In this document: positions 1 to 10,300 of the stretch, piece by piece
Layout: the number at the start of each line of letters is the position of its first letter
How positions within the stretch are numbered: the stretch's first letter is position 1
Assembly: GCF_006970445.1 (NCBI RefSeq)
Contig: NZ_CP033877.1
Span: 3,418,750-3,482,749 of the forward strand
From: Stenotrophomonas maltophilia
GTDB taxonomy: Bacteria > Pseudomonadota > Gammaproteobacteria > Xanthomonadales > Xanthomonadaceae
Direction of reading: 5' to 3'
DNA length: 64,000 nucleotides
Position numbers and translations under genes: made by a program
The notes under the pieces: generated by a model
The model's input: the letters and a program-made list of their open reading frames with translations, nothing else
Database searches by the model: none
What the model was told of the DNA's origin: nothing

Positions 1-232
1 GCTCGTAACGGTGCATGCCGGCGGCGTATTCACGTACCAGCAGCACGGTTTCGTCGTCGAGCATCGGCACCACCACCACCGCACCGTGCCCACGGCTGAC
101 CAGGCGTTCGAAACGGCGGCGTTCACCGTTGGAGAACTCCAGGTCCAGATGCTGGCGCTGGAAGGGGCCGTTTTCCTCATCGGTGATCCGATGGATGATC
201 GGCAAGCGACGGCCGGCACGGTCATCGTTCAT
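1..232 (-). CDS. nudE: ADP compounds hydrolase NudE (N-terminal part, cut by window edge)
   Basis: The ATG lies at 232-230 and the frame runs off the left edge, leaving 77 residues. They include a conserved N-terminal region (HRITDENGPFQRQHLDLEFS) and the strand VVVVPMLDDETVLLVREYAAG that opens the Nudix fold. Known family members hydrolyse ADP-ribose, NADH and diadenosine polyphosphates in the cytoplasm. The Nudix box itself lies outside the window, so the assignment rests on the N-terminal region and on the divergent bioA neighbour. A generic ADP-ribose pyrophosphatase is the main alternative. Confidence 0.75.
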   Translation of the reverse strand, partial: MNDDRAGRRLPIIHRITDEENGPFQRQHLDLEFSNGERRRFERLVSRGHGAVVVVPMLDDETVLLVREYAAGMHRYE

Positions 233-309
233 GCGGTATCTCCGCGGCGCCCGGCGCCTGCGCCGGGGCCGATAGAATGTGCAGGCAGCAACATGTTCAT
301 GAGCCCGAA

Positions 310-1701
310 ATGCTAGCAGACCCAACCCCCTCCCCGCTGGCCCACCACTGGCGGCAACGCGACCTGCAGGTGCTGTGGCACCCGTGCACGCAGATGCGTG
401 AGCATCCGGACACCCTGCCGCTGGTGCCGATTGCCCGTGGCGAAGGCGCGTGGCTGATCGACCACGACGGCAACCGCTACCTGGATGCGGTCAGCAGCTG
501 GTGGACCAATCTGTTCGGCCACGCCGAACCGCGCATCGGTGGCGCTATCGCTGCCCAGGCCGGGCAGCTGGAACAGGTGATGCTCGCCGGCTTCGGCCAC
601 GAGCCGGCGATCACCCTCGCCGAACGCCTGCTGGCACTGGCGCCACGCCAGCCCGGCCGTGCACCGCTGGCCAAGGTGTTCTACGCCGACAACGGTTCCG
701 CCGGCGTGGAAGTGGCGCTGAAGATGGCCTTCCAGTACTTCCAGAACCGCGGAGAGCCCCGCCGCACGCGCTTCATCGCGCTTGAGAACGGCTACCACGG
801 CGAAACCCTGGGGGCGCTGGCGCTGGGTGACATTCCGCTGTATCGCCGCGTCTATGCGCCGCTGCTGGCCGAAGGCCTGTTCGCACCGTCGCCCGATACC
901 TACCTGGCCGAACCGGGCCAGAGCGCGGCCGATCGCGCGCGGCAGGCGGCCGATGGCCTGGCCACGCTGTTCGACCGGCACCCGGGCGAGATCTGCGCGG
1001 TGATCCTGGAACCGCGCCTGCAGTGTGCCGGCGGCATGCGCATGCATGACCCGGTCTACCTGCAGCGCGTGCGCGAACTGTGCGATGCCCATGGCGCGTT
1101 CATGATCGCCGACGAGATCGCCACCGGCTTCGGCCGCACCGGCACCCTGTTCGCCTGCGAGCAGGCCGGAGTGATGCCGGACCTGATGTGCCTGTCCAAG
1201 GGACTGACCGGCGGCTTCCTGCCGCTGGCCGCGGTACTGGCCACGCAGGCACTGTACGACGCCTTCCTCGACGACTCGCGCGAGCGCGCCTTCCTGCATT
1301 CGCACAGCTACACCGGCAACCCGCTGGCCTGCGCGGCAGCGCTGGCGACCCTGGACATTTTCCGCGACGACGATGTGATCGCGCGCAACCGGGGGATCGC
1401 CTCGGTGATGGGGACGCTGGCAGCACCCTTTGCCGACCATCCGCACGTGGCCGACGTGCGCCAGGCCGGCATGGTGGTGGCCTTCGAGCTGTCGCGCGAC
1501 GGCAACAAGCGCACGCCATTCGACCCGGGCCTGCGACTGGGCCTGCACGCCTACAAGGCCGCACTCAAGCGCGGCGTGGTGCTGCGCCCGCTGGGCGACG
1601 TGCTGTACTGGATGCCACCCTACTGCGTGGACGACGAACAACTGGACCTGCTGGCACATACCACGCTGGCGGCCATCGACGAGGCGATTGCATGCGCGTG
1701 A
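310..1701 (+). CDS. bioA: Adenosylmethionine-8-amino-7-oxononanoate aminotransferase
   Basis: This PLP-dependent class III aminotransferase carries out the SAM-dependent amination of KAPA to DAPA in biotin synthesis. The 463-aa product has the WHPCTQM motif near the N-terminus, SSWWTNLFGH, the cofactor-binding Asp in IADEIATGFGRTG (about D268) and the Schiff-base Lys in CLSKGLTGG (about K297). The frame is open from 277, but I place the start at the ATG at 310 because the family begins just before HHWRQRDLQVLWHP. The 3' end overlaps rsmE by 10 bp, so the two are probably co-transcribed. No other biotin gene is in the window. Confidence 0.93.
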   Translation: MLADPTPSPLAHHWRQRDLQVLWHPCTQMREHPDTLPLVPIARGEGAWLIDHDGNRYLDAVSSWWTNLFGHAEPRIGGAIAAQAGQLEQVMLAGFGHEPAITLAERLLALAPRQPGRAPLAKVFYADNGSAGVEVALKMAFQYFQNRGEPRRTRFIALENGYHGETLGALALGDIPLYRRVYAPLLAEGLFAPSPDTYLAEPGQSAADRARQAADGLATLFDRHPGEICAVILEPRLQCAGGMRMHDPVYLQRVRELCDAHGAFMIADEIATGFGRTGTLFACEQAGVMPDLMCLSKGLTGGFLPLAAVLATQALYDAFLDDSRERAFLHSHSYTGNPLACAAALATLDIFRDDDVIARNRGIASVMGTLAAPFADHPHVADVRQAGMVVAFELSRDGNKRTPFDPGLRLGLHAYKAALKRGVVLRPLGDVLYWMPPYCVDDEQLDLLAHTTLAAIDEAIACA

Positions 1702-2429
1702 CCCGCTGCCCCATCGACCTGGCGCTGCACAGCGGCCAGACCCTGACCCTGCCGGAAGAAACCGCCAACCACCTGGTGCGGGTGATGCGCCTGCGCGAGG
1801 GGGACACCTGCGTGCTGTTCAACGGCGACGGCTACGACTACAGCGCGACGCTGACCGTGGCCGGCAAGCGCGAGGTCCAGGTCCGCATTGACGCGGTGGA
1901 GGCCGTCGGCAACGAATCGCCGCTGGCGATCACCCTGCTGCAGGGCATCGCCCGCGGCGAGAAGATGGACCTGATCCTGCAGAAGGCCACCGAGCTGGGT
2001 GTGGCAGCGATCATTCCGGTCAACGCTGAGCGCACCGAGGTAAAGCTGGATGCGGCACGGGCCGAGAAGCGGGTGGCGCACTGGAACAACGTGGTGACGT
2101 CGGCCTGCGGCCAGTCCGGGCGTGCGCGCATTCCGCAGGTGGGATCTCCGCTGTCGCTGGCGCAGGCTGTGGCGACACTGCCGGCGCAGACGCTGCGGCT
2201 GACCCTGGACCCGCAGGGCGCGCATCGCCTGTCGACGCTGGACGCCGCCCCGGCGGGCGGCATCGTGATCGCGATTGGCCCGGAAGGCGGCTGGTCACCG
2301 CGCGACCGCGACCAACTGGCAGCGGCGGGGTTCCAGGGACTGCAGCTGGGCCCGCGGATCCTGCGCACGGAAACGGCCGGGCTGGCCGCGATCGCGGCAT
2401 TGCAGGCGCGGTTGGGCGATCTTGGTTAA
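1692..2429 (+). CDS. rsmE: 16S rRNA (uracil(1498)-N(3))-methyltransferase
   Basis: RsmE methylates U1498 of 16S rRNA in the decoding region of the 30S subunit using SAM. The 245-aa product has the N-terminal PUA-like part (NHLVRVMRLREGD, LFNGDG) and the C-terminal SPOUT trefoil-knot signatures AIGPEGGWSPRD and LGPRILRTETAG. The ATG at 1692 lies inside the end of bioA, giving a 10-bp overlap and probable translational coupling. A SMAG inverted repeat begins 12 bp after the stop and may end the transcript. Confidence 0.93.
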   Translation: MRVTRCPIDLALHSGQTLTLPEETANHLVRVMRLREGDTCVLFNGDGYDYSATLTVAGKREVQVRIDAVEAVGNESPLAITLLQGIARGEKMDLILQKATELGVAAIIPVNAERTEVKLDAARAEKRVAHWNNVVTSACGQSGRARIPQVGSPLSLAQAVATLPAQTLRLTLDPQGAHRLSTLDAAPAGGIVIAIGPEGGWSPRDRDQLAAAGFQGLQLGPRILRTETAGLAAIAALQARLGDLG

Positions 2430-2441
2430 GGCTGGTTCGTG

Positions 2442-2505
2442 GTAGTGCCGGCCGCTGGCCGGCATCCACGGGATCATGAGGTTGCCGGCCAGCGGCCGGC
2501 ACTAC
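2442..2505. repeat. SMAG-type REP dimer (inverted pair with GTAG heads)
   Basis: Two 22-nt arms at 2442-2463 and 2484-2505 are exact reverse complements. Each starts with GTAG, followed by a small internal palindrome (GCCGGCCGCTGGCCGGC). This is the layout of the S. maltophilia GTAG (SMAG) REPs. It lies between the convergent genes rsmE and chpC and could form a strong two-way hairpin. Confidence 0.88.
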
Positions 2506-2531
2506 CGGAAACCCGACCGGCGGATTGCCGA

Positions 2532-2996
2532 TCAGGCCGCCAGCGAATCCAGCGCTGCTTCCAGCGCGTCGAGGTTCGGCAGCAGCGCGCTCTGCTCACC
2601 CAGCAGCACGCGCATGTGCACGATCTGCGGCAGGGTTTCTTCGGAGGCGTCGGCCAGCAGGCCATCGCGTGGCACCGAGATCAGCTGCGGGAAGTTCTGC
2701 GTCAGCAGCGCGTAGTACGGGCGCTGCGCGTTGCCGCTGAGGGACTTCAGCACCACCACCTTGTTGTGGCCGGCCACCGTCTCCTCGCCCAGCCCCGAAA
2801 GGCGTGCGAACGACACCAGCGGCACCTGCCAGCCGTGCCAGCCGATTTCGCCAACCAGCCAGCGCGGCGCATCGGAGACCGGCTGCACCGGCACGCGCGA
2901 CATCATTTCGGCCACGGTGGCATTGGGCAGCAGTACGCGCTCGTTGCCGGCCTGGATCAGGACGCCGCGGATTTCGTCATTGCTGGCGTAGCTCAT
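2532..2996 (-). CDS. chpC: CheW-domain protein ChpC-like
   Basis: A 154-aa single-domain CheW-like adaptor (IRGVLIQAGNERVLLPNATVAEM, WLVGEIGWHGWQVPLVSFARL). It closes the Pil-Chp operon, as chpC does in Pseudomonas aeruginosa. CheW proteins link chemoreceptors to the CheA-type kinase, here PilJ and ChpA at the inner membrane. The start overlaps the stop of the upstream chpB-like gene by 4 nt (ATGA), indicating coupled translation. It is the second adaptor of the cluster beside PilI, and its exact role is less defined in the family. Confidence 0.78.
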   Translation of the reverse strand: MSYASNDEIRGVLIQAGNERVLLPNATVAEMMSRVPVQPVSDAPRWLVGEIGWHGWQVPLVSFARLSGLGEETVAGHNKVVVLKSLSGNAQRPYYALLTQNFPQLISVPRDGLLADASEETLPQIVHMRVLLGEQSALLPNLDALEAALDSLAA

Positions 2997-4330
2997 GGTG
3001 CCTCTCCGTTGTCGTCCTGCTCACCCCAGCGCGCGGCAATTGCCTGCGCCAGTTCCTGCGGTTCACCGGCCACCATGCCGGCAGCAACCACGGCGGTGGC
3101 CGCCGCCGGGTCATAGCAGCCCTCGCCCACCTGCCCGGCCACCCATGCACCGGCGGCCGCCAGGTCCAGCGCCGGGCCGACGTGGGCCAGGTCGGCACCG
3201 CTGAGCAGCACCAGCGCGGTGTGTTCGGCCGGTAGTGAAGCGAGCGAAATGCCATTGGCATCGCTGTGGAAATGCAGGCCATCGCTGGCCGCGCGCACGC
3301 CGATATCATCGGCCAGCACGTGGACCTCGCCCGGCGCGGCGCGCTGGCCGGCCTCGGCCAGCTGCACCGGCAACGGCGAAACACGGGACATCTGCTTGAC
3401 CAGGTTGCCGTAGCGGCCACCATCCAGGCGCATGTGCACCAGGACCGGCACGCTCATCGACGCGGGCAGTGCGCCGAGCAGGCGACGCAACGCATCCGGG
3501 CCACCGATGCCGGCCAGCACCAGCAGCGATGCGGCGCGCGCACCGGCCGGGGCGGCGGCATCCAGATCGACCAGGCTCAAATGATCGGTATCGAACGAGG
3601 GCTGCGGCGCGACGACCGGCGCCACCGCTTCTGCCGATGCCGGCGCTTCGATCGATTCCTCGACCAGCGACCAGGCGGTGTGATCGAAGGAGATCGGCGG
3701 TGCCGCAGGCGCCGCCGGTTCGACCCGCGCTTGCGGCGGCGAAGGCGGATCCAGTGGTTCGGGCACGACCGGCTGTAGTGCCGCCAGGGCCTGCTCCAGC
3801 GCGATCGGTTCGTGCAGGTGTGCCGGCGGCGAGTACAGGCCGTCGGCCGGAACATCATCGGCCCAGCTCAGCGCCTGCTCCAGGTGCGGCTGCAGGGCTT
3901 CTTCCTGCGGCACCGGCGCGGGTGCCGGATGGCCGGGCTCCAGCTGCAGGCTGGGCTCTTCTTCGGCGCCCGGCGGCAACACCTGCTGGTGGCCGTGCAG
4001 CTTGGCGGCCAGATGGCGCCCCCAACGCTGCACCTCCCAGCCGTCGCGGCGCGCGGCCAGCTCAGCCTCATCGAACACCAGGGTCAGCCCCGGTGCCGAG
4101 AGCACGGCTTCCAACCGTTCCAGTGCGTCCTCGATGGCGGCTTCCAGCGCGATCACCACGAACTGCGGATCCGCGGCCTGCAGGACCTGTGGCTCCAGGC
4201 CATTCGGATCATCTTCCAGGACCAGCTGCACATCTGCATGCGACAGCGCCTCGCGCAGGCGTTCACGCGCCGCACCGGGGCGGGCCAGCAGGGCGACGGC
4301 CGGGGCCGGATGGGTTTCACTCACGGACAC
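2993..4330 (-). CDS. Degenerate CheB-type methylesterase (ChpB position) in the Pil-Chp operon
   Basis: A 445-aa protein in the chpB position. The N-terminal ~110 residues resemble a receiver-like fold without a clear acidic pocket. Then comes a long Pro/Ala/Glu-rich linker (about 120-280) and a C-terminal CheB-like domain: LVLAGIGGPDALRRLL, VPVLVHMRLDG, LSGADLAHVG. Aligned by eye to CheB, the His of the catalytic triad (HM motif) and the Asp near the end are kept. The nucleophilic Ser of the GASTGG motif is replaced by Gly (AGIGG). It may therefore not demethylate PilJ and may act as a scaffold. It overlaps chpA by 14 nt and chpC by 4 nt. Confidence 0.68.
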   Translation of the reverse strand: MSVSETHPAPAVALLARPGAARERLREALSHADVQLVLEDDPNGLEPQVLQAADPQFVVIALEAAIEDALERLEAVLSAPGLTLVFDEAELAARRDGWEVQRWGRHLAAKLHGHQQVLPPGAEEEPSLQLEPGHPAPAPVPQEEALQPHLEQALSWADDVPADGLYSPPAHLHEPIALEQALAALQPVVPEPLDPPSPPQARVEPAAPAAPPISFDHTAWSLVEESIEAPASAEAVAPVVAPQPSFDTDHLSLVDLDAAAPAGARAASLLVLAGIGGPDALRRLLGALPASMSVPVLVHMRLDGGRYGNLVKQMSRVSPLPVQLAEAGQRAAPGEVHVLADDIGVRAASDGLHFHSDANGISLASLPAEHTALVLLSGADLAHVGPALDLAAAGAWVAGQVGEGCYDPAAATAVVAAGMVAGEPQELAQAIAARWGEQDDNGEAP

Positions 4331-7300
4331 GGGCGATCCCCAGCAGGTCGTACACGTTACGCATCAGGTCCAGTTCCTGGTACGGCTTGCCCAGATAACG
4401 CTGGACACCGATCTCGAAGGCGCGCTGGCGGTGCTTGTCACCGCTGCGCGAGGTGATCATCACGATCGGCACATCCTTGTAGCGCGGGTCGGCACGCATC
4501 GCGGTGGCCAGCTCGTAGCCGTCCATGCGCGGCATCTCGATATCCAGCAGCATCAGGTCCGGTACGCGCTCTTCCAGCCGCTCCAGTGCTTCCACGCCAT
4601 CGCGGGCGACACTGACTTCGAAGTTGTGGCGTTCGAGGATGCGGCCGGTCACCTTGCGCATGGTCAGCGAGTCATCGACCACCATCACCAGCGGCACCTG
4701 GCGTTCATCGCGCGGCGCATTGGCCAGCACCGGTGCCGTCGGATTGGCCAGGAAGCGGCGCACCAGCGGTGCGACGTCCAGGATCACCACCACGCGGCCA
4801 TCGCCGGTGATGGTGGCGCCGTAGATGCCCGGTACCGATGCGATCTGCAGGCCGACCGGCTTGACCACGATTTCGCGATTGCCCAGCACTTGGTCGATCG
4901 CCACGGCAGCGCGCAGGTCACCGGCGCGGACCAGCAGCAGCGGCACCTGGTCCTGGCCATCGGCACGCGCCGGGGCCTGCCCGACCAGGCTGCCGAGGTC
5001 ATACAGCGGATAGTCTTCGCCGCTGTAGCGGTAGCTGCTGTCGGCGGCCTCGAAGCGTTCGCGCGACAGGCGGCCGATACCACTGACCGAGGCCACCGGC
5101 ACGGCGAAGGTGGTTTCGCCGATCTGCACGAACACCGCCTGGGTGACGGCCAGCGTCTGCGGCAGGCGCAGGGTGAAGCGCACGCCCTGGCCACGCACCG
5201 ACTGGATGTCGACCGAGCCGCCGAGCTGGCGCACTTCGTTGCGCACCACGTCCATGCCCACGCCGCGACCGGCCAGCTGGCTGACCTGGTCGGCGGTGGA
5301 GAAACCGGAGGCGAAGATCAGGTTGTCCAGTTCCTGCTCGTTCGGCTGTGCATCGGCGGCCAACAGGCCACGGTCGATGGCGCGGCGGCGGATCGCTTCG
5401 CGGTCCAGGCCGGCACCGTCATCGGCCACTTCCAGCACGATTTCCGAGCCTTCACGGTGCAGGCGGATGGCAACTTCGCCCTCTTCCGGCTTGCCGGCCG
5501 CACGACGCTGTTCCGGCGCTTCCAGGCCGTGGGCCACGGAGTTGCGCAGCATGTGTTCGAGCGGCGCGACCATGCGATCGAGAACGTTGCGGTCCAGTTC
5601 GCCGTGGGTGCCTTCCAGGGTCAGGTGGACCTGCTTGCCGGTATCCATGCCGGACTGGCGGACCACGCGACGCAGGCGCGGCACCAGGCCATCGAACGGC
5701 ACCATGCGCGCGCGCATCAGGCCGTCCTGCAGCTCGGAGCTGACGCGCGACTGCTGTTGCAGCAGCGAATCGTACTGGCGCGACAGATCGTCGAGCACGC
5801 CCTGCAGGCCCCCGAGATCGGCCGCCGACTCGTTCAGCGCGCGGCTGAGCTGCTGCAGCGTGGAGAAGCGGTCCAGTTCCAGCGGATCGAACTTCTGGTC
5901 GGCATGGTCCTGCTCGCGCTGGTAGCGGGCGACGATCTGCGCTTCGGTTTCCAGGTCGAGGCGGCGCAGCTGGTCGCGCAGTCGCGCATTGGTGCGCTCC
6001 AGTTCGCCCATCGCGCCACGGAAGGCGCCGAGCTGCTGTTCCAGGCGCGAGCGGTAGATCGCCACTTCACCGGCATGGTTGACCAAGCGGTCGAGCAGAT
6101 CCGCACGCACGCGCACCTGTTCCTGCTGCGGACGTGCCAGCGGATCCTCATCGACCACGCCTTCAGCCGGCAGCGGTGCCGACAACGGCGCATCGAGCAG
6201 TGCCGGTGCCGGGCTGGCGACCGGTGCCGAAGCGGCTTCTGCCACGCTCGCCACGTTGGCTGCGGCTGCGGCAGCGGCGATATCGGTGGTGGTACGCACT
6301 TCGAATGCGTCGACCAGATCCTGCGCCGGTTCCACCACGCGGTGGTCACCGGTGCGGGTCAGCAGCTGGTGCAGGCGATCGAATCCGCGTTCCAGCAACT
6401 GCACATCGCGGCGCTCGATCTCGGTGCGACCGGCGGCAACGGCTTCCAGCAACGATTCGATGCTGTGGCCGAGATCGCCGATGGCGTTGATGCCGGCCAT
6501 GCGTGCGCCACCCTTCAGGGTATGCAGGTCACGCTGCAGGCCGGCCAGCACCTCGCGGTCCTGCGGTGCATCGCGCAGCTCGCTGATCAGGCCATCGCAG
6601 TGGTCGAGCAGGTCCTTGCCTTCCTCGACGAAGATGTCGACCAGTTCGCGATCGTAGACGCTGAAGTCGAGCGTATCGGCGCTGTCTTCCGGCACCGGGA
6701 TGGCATGGACGTCAGGTGCCACGGTTACAGGCACGTCGGCTTCAGGCGCGCCAACTGCCACGGCATCCGACACGGTAACCGCATCGAGGTCGGCAGCTTC
6801 GGCGTGGACGTCCACCTGGCCCGGCGCGTCTTCCAGTTCGAAGAAGCGCACCGGCTCGGCGGTGGCCGGCACAGCGGCCTCCGCGACCTCCTCATTCACC
6901 GTCGCCGGGGACGGCTGATCGGCGCTCTCTCCTTCACCGATCGCCGCCTCCCCGCCGACGTCCGCATCCTCGGCAAAGGCTTCCGCCTCGCCCGGCGCGA
7001 GTTCGCTGGCCTGCAGGCCGAGCACGGGCCATTGCCCGTCGTCGGCCAGGGGCTGCTCTTCGTCGATCACGTGCAGGCCGGCCTCGAGCGCGGCTTCCAG
7101 CGAGACCGGTTCTGCAAACCCCGGCGCAGCCATTTCATCCTGCAGGCTCGACAGCTCGCTGTCGAGCGGCAGTGCAGCAGGCGTCTCGAATGCCTCAGCA
7201 TCCGCGACGTGCGCGTGATCGAACGAGGACGCATTCATGTCAGATGCGACGGCTTCGACAGCGACAGGAATCTCTTCGGCGTCGCGGTCGTCGACCGGCA

Positions 7301-10300
7301 GCGCACTGGCATCCAGGTACGGCGACAGATCGTCCACGACGGTCAAACCGGCGTCGTCGGACAACAGCAGCACGCTTTCGGCCTCCGCCTCGACATCGTC
7401 TACCGCAACGCCCGGAACATCGTCGGCCACCTGGATCGATTCGACCGCCGGTAGCGACGCCTCCTCCTCACCCGGTACGGACGGCCATCCGGCATCGAAA
7501 TAGCGCGAAAGATCGTCGCTGGCGGTCAGCTCACCGACCTCCAGACCGGCCTCGATCGCCACATCGGCGAACGGAGCTTCCGCAGTATCTGCATGTGCCT
7601 CCGCTTCCTGCTCCGGTGTGACAAACGAATGCGGCACCGCATCGGATTCAAGCGCGACGGCCGTCGATGCGTCCGCGTCCAGTTCCGCCGCCGGTTCGTC
7701 ATCCAGCGCCAGGTCGTCTTCGTCGTCTTCCAGGCCCACCATCGGCCAGCGCGCCTCCGGCAGCTCGCCGGCCAGCGCCTGCAGGCGCTGTGCCAGTACC
7801 TGCTGCGGCGCGATGCGCGGCTGTTCGGCCTGCAGCGCTTCCATGGTGGCGGTGATCGCCTGCGCGGTCGCATCCAGCGCGGCCACGCCTTCATCACCCG
7901 GCACCACCTCGGCGGCCAGTGCACGCTTGATGTAGGACTCGGCGCCGCCGGTCACAGCCGTGATCTCGGGCACTTCGGTCATCGCGAAGGCGCCGTTCAT
8001 GGTGTGCACGGCGCGCAGCAGTGCATCGCTGACCGGCCGCGGTGCCTGCTGCGCCGAACGCAGCCAATCCTGCAGAGTGGCCTGGTGGACTTCCACCTCG
8101 GCCTCGAGAATCTCGCGCAGCACGCTGTCGATGTTGGCCGGCGTGCCAGCAGCTTCGGCCTCCTCGGCGGTATCGGCCAGCGCCGAAGCGCCCGCCTCCG
8201 CGTCGAGAATGCGGCTGATCTCGTCTTCGCCTTCGGATTCGGCCACCGGTGCAACCGGTGCAGCGGCCCCCGGCAGGGGTACGTAGTAGGTCTCCTCGCC
8301 TGCACCGACACGATCGGCGATGGCCTGCATGGCCTGCAGGTCGACGCTGATGCGCTGGCCATGGCGCAGCGCCGCGTTCAGCTGCGGCAGCGCCGCATGC
8401 GCGTTGTCGACCATCGCCAGCACGGCGGGGGATGCGGCGCGGCTGCCATCCAGCACGCGGTTGAGCATGCCTTCGATCTTCCACGCGAACTCACCCAGGG
8501 TGCGTGCGCCGACCAGGCGACCACTGCCCTTGAGGGTATGGAAGATGCGGCGGATCGGGCGCAGCCGGTCCATGTTGTCCGGCTGCATGCGCCACGCCGG
8601 CAGCAGCGTGCCGAGATTGGCCAGCTCGTCGTCGAACTCTTCCAGGAACACCTCGCGGATGTCCTCGTCGATGTTCTCGGCATCGTCGTCGAAACCGGCG
8701 TCGAAGCCCGCATTGGTGTCGGTGTCGGCGTCGGTCCCGGCCACGGCCGCAAGCACCGCCTCTGGTGCTGCCGCAGCGGCCATTGCCTGCGGATTGAAGC
8801 CGGCAGCGGCTGCACTCAGCTCGGCGAAGAACTGGGCGTCGGCCTCGCTGAAATCGATCGGCGCGATGGTGTCGATATCGATCACCGACACGGCCGGAGC
8901 GGACGTTTCAGCCGCCGGGCCCGCCGCATCGATCAACGGCGGCGTGATCGACGGTACCGGCAGGTCATCCGGTGCCTCATCCACCTCGGCCAGCACTGCG
9001 GGCGATGCATCGGCCAGCGGCGGAACGACGGCATCGACGATTTCCAGCGACGGATGCAACGCGGCATCATCATCCAGCGACAGCGTTTCCATCGCATGCA
9101 GCGACAGCACGTCGTCAGCGTTGTCCAGTGCGTCGGCGTCGAAGCGGAACACCACGTCGTCGGCCTCGGCAGCCGCATCCTGTTCGGCCGCCACCGGATC
9201 GAACACCGGCGCAGCATCGAAAGCGGTCGCGGAGGAATCCACCGCGTCCGTCATCTCATTGATCGCGGGCGCTGCGGTCTCCTCAGGCACCTGCGGCACC
9301 TCGGACAGCGACCACTGCGATGCACTGGAGCGATCACCCTCGGCCAGCTCGAAGCTGACCGGATCGAAACTGGCGAAGGTCGGGCTGCGCTCGTCATCGG
9401 CAGGCGCGACAGGGTCGGCCTCCGGATGGAACGGCGCCAGCTCCCACTGCGGGACATCCGGCGCCGGTGCGCTGGACGCCGCGAAGACCAGCGATGCCTC
9501 CGCATCATCGTGCGTCGGCAACGGCGAAGCATCGTTATCAGCCGTGCTGGCGGCCACGGCTGCGACAGTGCCCAGTGCGCCGAACATCAGGCGGTTGTCG
9601 GACACCATCGGCGCCGGCGTGGCCGGCGGCGGATCGAAGGTGAAGTCCGGCAGCGGCACCGGCACGTCGCCGGCAGCGGGCGCCGCAGGCTGCACCGGAA
9701 CCTCGATGCGCTCCGGCTGCAGCGGTTCGGCCTGCAACGCAACCGGCTCGCGTTCGACCGGCAGCAGTGCCGGCGCTTCCGGCGCGACGGCATTGCGCTC
9801 GGGCAGCGGCCAGTAGCGCAGTGCCTCGAGGCTGCTGCGGGTGATTTCGAGGATGTCTTCGCGGCCCGGGCGGCGGTCGCGCAGGGCTTCCAGGTAGTAC
9901 TCCAGGCTGGCCATGGCATCGGCCAGGGTGTCCAGCTGGCGGCCGCTGGGCACGCGCTGGCGGCCGATCAGTTCGGCCTCGATGTACTGCTGCACGCCAC
10001 GCAGGTAATCGGCGGCGGTGCCCAGGTCGAGCATGCGCAGTGCGCCGGACACATCGCCCAGCAGGCGCGGCACATCCTGCAGCTCGGCATGGTTCCAGCT
10101 GGTTTCGATGAAGGCGACGAAATGCTCGCGGGCGGCGGCGAAGTTGGCGATGGCTTCATGCGCCAGCACCTCCACCGTGCGCCGGTTCTCGACCGCGCTC
10201 GGGTCGTCCTCGCCACTGCCGCCGGCGCCCAGATGGGCAACCTGGTCGTCCAGCGAGGCATCGACGTACAGCAGTGCACCGGCAATATCCAGCAGCAGGT

